DNA of 64,000 nucleotides from Amorphophallus konjac (taxonomy: Eukaryota; Streptophyta; Magnoliopsida; Alismatales; Araceae): assembly GCA_022559845.1 (NCBI GenBank), contig CM040126.1:225128641-225192640 (forward strand), written 5' to 3'. The first letter of the stretch is position 1; every line of letters begins with the position of its first letter. Both the position numbers and the translations under genes were made by a program. Below the pieces are notes generated by a model. The model was given only the letters and a program-made list of their open reading frames with translations, did not search any database and was not told the origin of the DNA. Positions 55,995 through 64,000 of this stretch are shown here, piece after piece.

Positions 55995-58900
55995 TGTGAC
56001 GACCCAGTCTCCAGATACCGGGTAAACCCGATACCACTTGGATTCCGAGAGGCCTCCCAAGAGCGGGAAAGCTTCGAAGGGATAGAAAGGTATGTTCGAA
56101 TACATTGAACTTCCAGATAAAGCAGTAAGCAATTAACTTTCAATGATCAGGATTGCTAAAATAGCAGAATTAAAATTACATTTTCTATAACAATTAAAAC
56201 TAACAAAGCTAGTAGAGTCCAGTCCAACTAAAGTACAATACAACAGGAAAGAGAACATACTCTCAAGTTGAGGGAAGCCCGACACTGGAAACCACTGGCA
56301 ACTAAGAACCACTCACTGCACTCCAAGCACGAGGAAGAACAGCTACACTTGAAAAGTCAGGGGTGAGCCTCGTCTCACTGGCTCAGTAGGGATCCCGCAG
56401 AACCCTACCATGAAACAACGCAGTAACAACAGTGCTAACAACTAAAGTAAAGTAGTAACAGCAGGAGCATGAACAACAAAAGTAAAGAGGAAAGCCGTAC
56501 CACAGAAACACGGCAACCAAAGGAACCTCGGCCCTATAAACTACTCCAAATAGCAACAGAAAGGCGAACCCCAATCTCACAAAGTTGGGTGTTACCGATC
56601 CATTGTCAAATCACAAAACACATATCGCGAAGGCCTACAGAAGCAGGCAAAGGCCCTACAAAAGACCTACGTGGTCTAAAGCACAAGACATATACTATCC
56701 CACTGTCGTGTACGCTATATTGACCTCGGGTAAAGCCAAACACAGACTACCTGGAAAGTCAAGTCGATCATGACAGAAACTAGTCACGAAACCCACAAGT
56801 CATTGTGTCGTGTGACAGAAGCACCTCCTCACTAGAAGAAAAGCTAGATGCGTCCACTAACATCTTACACTGCGCCTCAAGTATCTCCCACTCGCCTAGA
56901 ACGACGGTAACTGAGACACTGAACCAAGTACAAGGAACAACAGTAATGAGTGACTAGTCAGGGTCACGCCCATCGACGCTCGTCCAATGCCCCTGACCAC
57001 GTGTGCACACACAAGCTCAATGTCTTGAGCCAAGCCTCTAGCTGGTTTTCCCCTCCCGTAGGACTCTCACGGCAAGACAAAGGGGCCCACGATAACCAGC
57101 CTACAAACTGTCTCAACCGGGACTCACCCCGCCACCACTCCCAGGTGGGCCGACACACAGGAAAGTGTCGTCAGGCTACGACTAGTGGAGGCTCACTAGA
57201 GATAGAGACTCAAAATAGTTAACACTAAAGTACAGACAGGGTAAGTACGTACCTATCACACGTACTACGAAGTACAATGTAGTATACAACTATCACCAAA
57301 CTCAGGATAGTCAGCTAGACCTGTTGACAACGATCCTTGAGTCACGAGACTCAAGTCAAAATTGTCGCACATCACAGCAACACGCTGTTAATCAGCCTAG
57401 TCCGTAATCCAAAAACTACGAGAAACACATCATGGGAGACAACACACAAAGCCGTATCCACTGATTAATGAAAGTCCATGGCCTCCAGGCCGCTCACCGG
57501 ACTCATAATTTCGCATAACACGAAACACGGAACATGAGGGATTACCAAAGCTCTCAAACCACACGGACATGCAAACCAAGGTAAGACGATACCTCCAAGC
57601 GTCCAAAATCAGGTCTCGATCCTCACAGGATAGACGAGACACTCACGAGGTCACGTGTCAACCACTGGGTCACAACCGGGTTTACCAAAAACTATAATGA
57701 TCCTCAAAATAACACAAAACACTGCTCGGTATAATGGCACTTCCAGACACCCTATAACACAGGCATAGCCCTCATACGATGTCCAAGACATCCACGGAAC
57801 AATGAGATAACCAAGGGGTCGAAGCCACATCAACCAAAAGCCAAACTGACAAAGAAAAACACCCAGAACAAGTGGCAGTCACCCCTATTGCCACTAACAG
57901 GAAATGGCGATCATAGCTTGGCCGCTACTTGCAGGATTGAACTGGCAGGAAACGATCTGCATAGGGCCGTCTCTTGGGATTGGTGGTCCTCCTATGGCCG
58001 CCTCTTGAATCTGGCAGTCATGGCCAGATCGCCATATCTAACTGCCGCGAAAGCTTCTCGAAAAGCACGATAAGTCATCCTTTTGGCGGTCCTTTGCCTG
58101 ACCGTCACTTCATAAGGCGGCCAGTCGCAAGGCCGCAACTAGGAACCGACTTAAAATAGTTAAAACCATATAACGGTCTCCTTGTTACCATTTCTAGGAA
58201 TTGGCAGTCATCCTATGGCCGCCAAAGCCAATTTGCGGTCGGGAGCTAGACCGCTAGCCCGAACCGACTTAAACCGATTAACCGACTTAAAACATCAAAT
58301 AGCGGTCGCCCAAGGGCCGCTAAATCGGAGTTGCGGTCGGTCGTGAGACCGTAACACGAAACCGACAATGGAACTCCAAATAACGGTCTCGAGAGGGCCA
58401 CCTCTACAAATGGTGGTCACTAGTAAGACCGCTAAACCGTTCCGGCGGAAAAACCGTAGGACTACCCAAAACTCGGTCTTTCCACTCCCCAATCGCGTCT
58501 AAACGACAGGGAAACATTCCTAAAGTCCATATCAACCTTCTACAAGTCGGAGGGGATCAAACCGATCTCAAAATGGTAAGAAACGGGCGATTCCCACGAA
58601 TCAACCCAAAATGACTCACGCGGGGAAATGACCTCATACCAGCCCCAAATCACATCGAAATGCAGTAAAAATGGCGGGAAATGAATCCCAACATGCTAGG
58701 GGTTCAAATGAATCCATTTAAACTACAAATCATCGCCTAGAATGGTGAACACAGCTCACACCCCCCGAACATGCTTTTCGCCCAAACATGGTAAAACCTG
58801 CTCAAACTCACACCATTCGGCTCCAAATTGTGAGGGAATGCAGGAAAAGAGTAGGGTATCAGTCCCCCCAGCTCCACTGAATATCTCGGGGGCTGAAAAG

Positions 58901-59414
58901 GCCAAACCTCACCGAAAACCATCACACGAACAACCCACGTCGGGTTTGAATCCACGAACGGGATCGCGCCTATGCCACGCTCCGATACTCACGCCATCAC
59001 TCCTCAGGTCAGCTCCACGCCGTCATTGCCTGCCGGTCGCACGCCCGGGGGAGAGGAGAAGAGAGGAGAGAGAACGGAGGGAGAGAAATGAGAGATCGTG
59101 AGGGAGGAGAGAGGAGAGAGAAAGGGTTGATAAGAAAAGAAAAATAAGAAAAATAGTAATTTTCCTAAAATCCGATCTTCTGTACAAAATTTCATAAATT
59201 CATAAAAAATTGAAAAAATAGTCTTCGGGATCCTCGGAACGAGCATAATGCACCCGTAGTGTCCCGGAGTCACAAAACTCAATGGTTCACTCTCCACGGG
59301 GTTCCGCAAGTTATACAAGGGAAAAATCTGAGTAGATCGTAAAACATGTTTCAGCACCCACAAAAGCGCTCCGAAAGCTCTCCGATTCCGATCCGAAGAA
59401 TCAAAGATATTACA
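55995..59414 (-). mobile_element. Solo LTR G (chromovirus-like), inside element E
   Basis: 3420 bp, TGTGACGACCC...GATATTACA, between CACTG duplicates (55990-55994, 59415-59419). There is no primer site, polypurine tract or coding sequence, so an element recombined to a solo LTR. The ends and layout (GA-rich tract 59040-59125, hairpin array 57867-58440) match Tekay LTR B. The orientation is taken from that match. Confidence 0.9.
57867..58440. repeat. Hairpin array in solo LTR G
   Basis: At least ten units, for example TTGCGGTC, 8 nt, GACCGCTA; TAGCGGTC, 7 nt, GGCCGCTA; TTTGGCGGTC-like pairs and TGGTGGTC, 8 nt, GACCGCTA. Stem about 8, loop about 8. Confidence 0.82.
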
Positions 59415-61236
59415 CACTGCCACACTAAAACAACCAAGAAAACCATCTCACTCTATCATGAAAAATCACGTCGAACCCCAGACTGATCGGGGTATACAAA
59501 CTGATAAGTCTAGCATCACCTCAGCTTCCTTGAAACTCTCAAGGGCACAAACAATGTCCAAAACACTCCGCACATGGAGGAAGCACACAACCCTCACAGG
59601 GAAACCATGCTTAGCCACCTCTTTGGGACATCAGCCTCTCCAGCTACTGGACATGGAGTACTCCTTATAAGGAGCACGGTCACACTTTATTCTTGAGCGA
59701 CAACTGCACTGGCATACATCGGCTACAGAAAACCATCTACCAGCCGCCAATCACACATCACTTGGCACCGTCTTTGTACTCCCTAGCATTCCATCCAATT
59801 CTAGCTTCTTGAAAGGAAAGAAAACAACGAGGTTACTCACGCGAACCTCGAATTCCTTAATCACAGTAATCCTAGGCACGCCGCCTCAAACTCCTCTCCA
59901 ATGGTAGGGCCCCATCTCGCATCACACTTCGAGGGATTCTTCCATCAAGAAGACGACCGTTCCATATTACAACTATCAATTACGCACTTATCAACTCCAC
60001 CATTCCACTCGAACTGCTAACCAACCGCGACCAACTTTCGATGCTCGCACACACAATCCCTTCACTTTCGAGCCAGGGGAACACCGCAATTCAGATAGTG
60101 GCACCATAAGAAGCACTGAGTTCCAAACTCTCTTGAGTCTTGTCATCGCCACGCTCTTCATCCGCAACCATCATATCACTTGACCGGTTCTGAATATCAC
60201 ACCCGCCGAATAACTGGCACACTAGACCATACATTAACATGGCATTTATCAATTCTAGCAACTTTCTCGACTATTCATCACGGTATCCACACATGATCTC
60301 ATCTTCAACGATGACACCTCTTATTCCTCGGGTCTATTACAAAAACATCCACGCCGACCGAGGTCGGTCAAATCGCTAGCTCAACTATGAGCAATGCACA
60401 CCTGCGCCATATGACCAACCTAAACGGCCACGACTTGCCCCAATACCAATGGCGAAGTGACTCCAGTCTGAGCCACGTGACACAATCCACGAAAAAGGAC
60501 TGGCGCCATAATTATCCTCATCTGATAATTCTCACTACTGAGCCCCCAATTCTCAATTTTGCTAATGTCACTCAGCATGATACTGACGCCGACACACGGC
60601 AACCAATGCCACTCACATGGCCAACACAACCTTCCATCCAAAGTCAACTCTCCATAGTTGACTATCAAAATCTCCAGGACTCGCTTACCAATGAAACACA
60701 TGCCATTCGCCACCATCAATCTGATCCTGGAGTCTGTGGGTTATGGGCCCACCACGCTTCTGCTACACAACTCTACACCAACCATACTACAGAAACAGGG
60801 GGAAACCCGACATCCGTCGTGACACGGCCTCCAATTAAAAATGGACCGAATCCAGACACGGGGGTGAAATAACTCTCACTCCAGTATTCTGGAACACAAC
60901 CTCCCTTCCTTGCCTGACAATCCACCTACACGTGCAGGCCCTAATATCACAGCACATCGGGAGGCTCAACATCAGCCCTTACAACACGACATACTAACCA
61001 AGTTGGTGATTCTACTTACCCGACTCTATATGACCTTACCAGCACCTACACATCGAGAAACAAAGAGGGACAAACACGTAACCCCTGCCGACAGCTCCAC
61101 TGCCAACACATAGGACGTCCTCAGAAACTCCCGAATACACTTCGGGAAAACACAAGCACGTGAAAACACAATTATAACAAGAAAGCAACGAAATCAACAA
61201 AAACACATCATATAATAATTAGAATTCACACATACC
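59415..61236. other. Non-coding internal spacer of element E
   Basis: Occupies the place of protease, RT, RNase H and integrase, but I find none of their motifs on either strand. The longest frame (60387-60872, plus) has no known domain. It resembles spacer sequence of non-autonomous elements. Confidence 0.6.
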
Positions 61237-62438
61237 TTCCACAAGGTGGATTACTACCGCTCTGCTTGGTAAGGTGCCTCGCGCATGCTGGGATCCCTGT
61301 CTCGCCAGGCTAGTGAACTGCTACTGAGATGGCCGGGGTGGAGGCGACCGCCATGGACACTCATGTGTGACATGTCCGATCTGACCACACCAAAAACATT
61401 CCAATTCTGCTTCATCCACGGTGCACAACCTGCCCTCGTGGAACCCGGCACATCTCAAAAACTGTCTTGGCTGCTCATTCACAACATGCCGTAGTGGTCG
61501 AACCTCTGGTTGCTAATCAGACACTGCTGAAACCTGCTCCTCCTGCTCCTGGTGTTTCCTGCCAGACCTTCTTCTTCTGAACAACCTCGACACCCCTGGG
61601 AAACACCTTGCTGCTAAAGGGTCCTTTGCTGACCCTGACTTGACTAGGACTACCCTAAATGGCCCTACTTCTGGGTCCACAGCCAATCCTCCTCCACATC
61701 TGCCACGGCTTGATAGGCTGATTCCATGTCCGCAACATGGGTCACAATAACTAGGTGTCTAAGTTTTGGCCTCAAACCTCTGATAAACTGTCGAGTCTTC
61801 AATCTCTCATCTGCCATGATATGGGGAGCATAGCAACCCAACTCTACAAATCTGAATCGATACTGCATCACTAACATGTCCCCCTGGGTTAGCTCCATAA
61901 ACTGATACATTCTCCTTGTCCTGACATGCTCTGGGATGAAAACTCGCTCAAAAGCTGCAAGAAACTCCTACCATGGGATCTGCCATAGAGGACGTGTTTG
62001 GAACGCCGATTCCCATTCTGTAGTCCACCATGACAAAGTTGATCCCTGCAACTGATCACTCGCCAACAAGACTTTCTCATCATCCACACATTCCATTGAT
62101 CGGAACACGCGTTCCATAGCATCAATCTACGGTCTCGCTGCATCAGGTTCCGGTTGTCCTTCAAACGTCGGTGGGTAAAACTGCAGAAACTCTCTCAAGA
62201 CACGTCCACGGCCACCATGTTGCGAACTACCCTCGCCAGCCTCCTGACCATAACGCTGCGGGTTCATCTGCTATGCGAAAAACTGATACATGTTGGTATA
62301 AAACTTGGCCGGACCCGGCACACTAGGGGCCGCTACCATTGGGGGAGATGATTCACCACCCGATTCCTCTCTACTTGGCTCCTCTCGGGCCCCCACCGGC
62401 ACCTCAGGCAACGATCAAGTCCGCCTCCTCGGCGCCAT
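61237..62438 (-). pseudogene. gag: Gag of element E, broken
   Basis: ATG at 62438 reads MAPRRRT, like B's Gag. Core pieces: FLQFYPPTFEGQPEPDAARP, MECVDDEKVLLASDQLQGST, RRMYQFMELTQGDMLVMQYR and GCYAPHIMADERLKTRQFIR. A zinc knuckle CFWCGQIGHVTHEC lies at 61357-61398. At least four stops lie in the core (TGA near 62421, TAG for Gln and Trp codons) and more in the Gln-rich linker, nearly all explicable by C-to-T or G-to-A. Homology with B's Gag continues to LVEG near 61240 and then ends, just before protease, at a GAAG|GTATGT splice-donor-like site. Confidence 0.85.
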
Positions 62439-62573
62439 CTGATCCTTAACACAACACGGAAAACAAGGGGGTGAATAAAATAAAACACCCTATGCAAGTC
62501 GTCGACTGTACTGGACTCTCTGGACTCTTGGACAATGCAATCAATTTGAATTCCCATGCATTTTCACAACCAC

Positions 62574-62585
62574 ACTCTGATACCA
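62574..62585 (-). promoter_or_regulatory. Primer-binding site, initiator-Met tRNA (element E)
   Basis: Minus strand TGGTATCAGAGT, one mismatch at the last base, two bases from the LTR. Confidence 0.85.
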
Positions 62586-62587
62586 TC

Positions 62588-64000
62588 TGTAACGACCCAA
62601 GATCTGGATACCGAGTCAAACTCGATAAGATTCGGATCCTACGCCGCCACCCATGAGCTAGAAAGCTCGGGAGGGCTATTTGGAGTGTTATGGTTATGCA
62701 TTGAAATTCTAAACGATAGTAGGAAATAAATTATAGAATTTAATATGCAACTGGTAGAAATAAAATTAACATTTTATTTCAATTAATATAACTACAGAGT
62801 CCAGTCCACAAGTACGGTCAACAAAAAGAAAAACACACTCTGCTACAGGGCACACCTCGACATTGGCAAGCTAGCGAACTACTGGTCCTCCGTCCAGAAA
62901 GCTCCACCTCTAGAAGAAGCGCTACACCTGAAAAAGTAGGGAGTAAGCCTCATCTCATTGGCTCAGCAGGGGTCCCGCGGATCCCCATCACAATAAAAAA
63001 ATGATAAACAATAACAACAATAATAACATCAGTAACAACAATAATAAAATAACGACAGTGATCAGAATAATCGAAATGGTACATGAAGGAACCACGAAGC
63101 CTCTACGCTACCCTAAGTCTCGCGGTCACACAACCTGTCTTTGCTGACAGAATCTCTAATACGGCCACACGGCCCAACCCATAACCTCCACCCTCCGGAG
63201 GATATCTAGACACTGGTAAACCTCGGTCTCGAGGTAGAATCAGTGAGAGAACCATGCCCTATACACAGGGCGATACTAGCCTGTCTGTCGAAGGGTCACG
63301 ACAACGCGGTCGATAACTCAACCTTCACCGGCATAGGGTCCACTAGTCAAGTATTCATAATAAGGCTAGATGCATCCACTGATGTCTTATACTGCGCCAT
63401 GGTCTCATATGCGCGCACACTGCCCACACCTGGTCTTGGGAGGAGCAGAGGAGACACCCACACTCACCACACCCTGGGACTGGCTAGGATCCGTACCTCT
63501 GCACCCGTCAGTACGACCGTGTCCAGTTACCTGACATGGGGTACATGCCACTACGTTCGTTAGCAACGTACACTTGTCCCAACCAAGGTACATACGCGTA
63601 GGCGGTCTCGCCTCTAAACAAGGAGCATCATACACACTAGGCGGTCTCGCCCAGTCCAACCATGATCGGCCACTGGGATCTTCCGCGGTGTCGCAGAATC
63701 CCTCTGAAACTCTACTATCGCGGTCTCGTGAAAATCTCGAGAAAGGTGTAAACACACACGCAAACCACTGTAAACCACAGTATAACACTATGGGTGCTAA
63801 GAAAACTATCCACGACCAGACAACAGAAACTAGTGAGTATCGACCCACTTGACTTACACAAGAACTACTTACCGTGATCATGGAACTCACGCGAATATGA
63901 CCCTCCGCGGTCATAGGACTAACGCGGTATATAACAAACCACGGGTACGCTAGCCACGTGGAACTTGGCTAAGTGAATACAACCAAACTCGTTGTATGAA
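62588..64000 (-). repeat. 5' LTR of element E (runs off the window)
   Basis: TGTAACGACCCAAGATCTGG onward, matching 33839-35136 and then 54264-54390. Here the site that F interrupts in the other LTR is intact (TTACCGTGATCATGG near 63870), which confirms F as an insertion. Confidence 0.9.

Larger units (their letters stand above)
33839..64000 (-). mobile_element. Element E: Tekay-like LTR element keeping only gag (TR-GAG-like), with F and G nested
   Basis: Left LTR 33839-35136 plus 54264-55853; internal 55854-62587; right LTR from 62588 off the window. Polypurine tract at 55854-55868 and primer site at 62574-62585 fix the minus orientation. Without solo LTR G the internal region is only about 3.3 kb, too short for pol. 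Gag is recognisable at 61237-62438 and nothing of protease, RT or integrase is. The putative left target duplicate GTAGC is at 33834-33838. Confidence 0.82.

Noticed and set aside
60387..60872. 161-codon plus-strand frame as an antisense gene of element E
   Set aside because: No known domain, no splice or promoter context, and a similar-length frame on the other strand.

Overview
The window is repeat-dense nuclear DNA of a flowering plant. I can name no host gene in it. Almost every base belongs to LTR retrotransposons inserted inside one another, plus one hAT DNA transposon, one truncated LINE and one Cassandra (5S-bearing) LTR. A plant origin follows from the families: Tekay-type chromoviruses with initiator-Met tRNA priming sites, a SIRE-type copia element, a Tat/Ogre-type element with two RNase H domains and antisense plant-mobile-domain genes, and Cassandra. 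The sequence does not let me name the species.

Left nest (1-32854). A hAT transposon (29909-32854, transposase pseudogene on the minus strand) is cut by the LTR of chromovirus D (27970-29908, minus). D is cut by a plus-strand LTR of a related family, C (3709-4491 and 25686-27969). C is cut by a SIRE-type copia element (1-3708, minus, running off the window) and by chromovirus A (4492-25685, minus, target duplication GAATC). A's right LTR is cut by chromovirus B (12667-22921, minus, target duplication ACACT). The order of insertion is hAT, D, C, then A and SIRE, with B after A. B is young: its two 2678-bp LTRs differ at six positions by eye, and its gag-protease and RT-RNaseH-integrase frames are open apart from one in-frame TGA between them. 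A's LTRs differ by about 2 %, and its coding region carries ten nonsense codons and a frameshift.

Right nest (33839-64000). Element E is a minus-strand, Tekay-like element that seems to keep only gag. Its left LTR (33839-35136 and 54264-55853) contains the 19.1-kb Tat/Ogre-type element F (35137-54263, minus). F carries broken gag, protease, G-patch linker, RT, RNase H, archaeal-type RNase H and integrase. Between integrase and 3' LTR it carries two plus-strand (antisense) genes: a DUF7745-like gene at 37533-38963 and an intron-containing plant-mobile-domain gene at 39980-42892. Inside F lie a LINE fragment (39054-39625, 14-bp target duplication) and a solo Cassandra LTR (51733-51976, target duplication AAGGG). 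E's internal region contains solo LTR G (55995-59414, target duplication CACTG). E's right LTR starts at 62588 and runs off the window.

The most unusual structure is an array of short hairpins in the LTR or leader of nearly every family here. In A, B, C, E and G the stem is about 8 nt around CGGTC / GACCG with a loop of about 8 nt, repeated roughly every 31-35 bp. F carries GGGCGGCCA / TGGCCGCCC versions at six places, and the SIRE LTR carries GGGTCGACCC palindromes. B has about fifteen units in 630 bp downstream of its TATA box, so they would be transcribed. The two LTRs of F differ by one whole unit, which shows that the arrays gain or lose units. Stem differences are mostly G.T pairs on the strand antisense to the element. 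A second lead is that the Cassandra LTR ends closely match those of the A/C/D chromoviruses, which points to a possible helper integrase.
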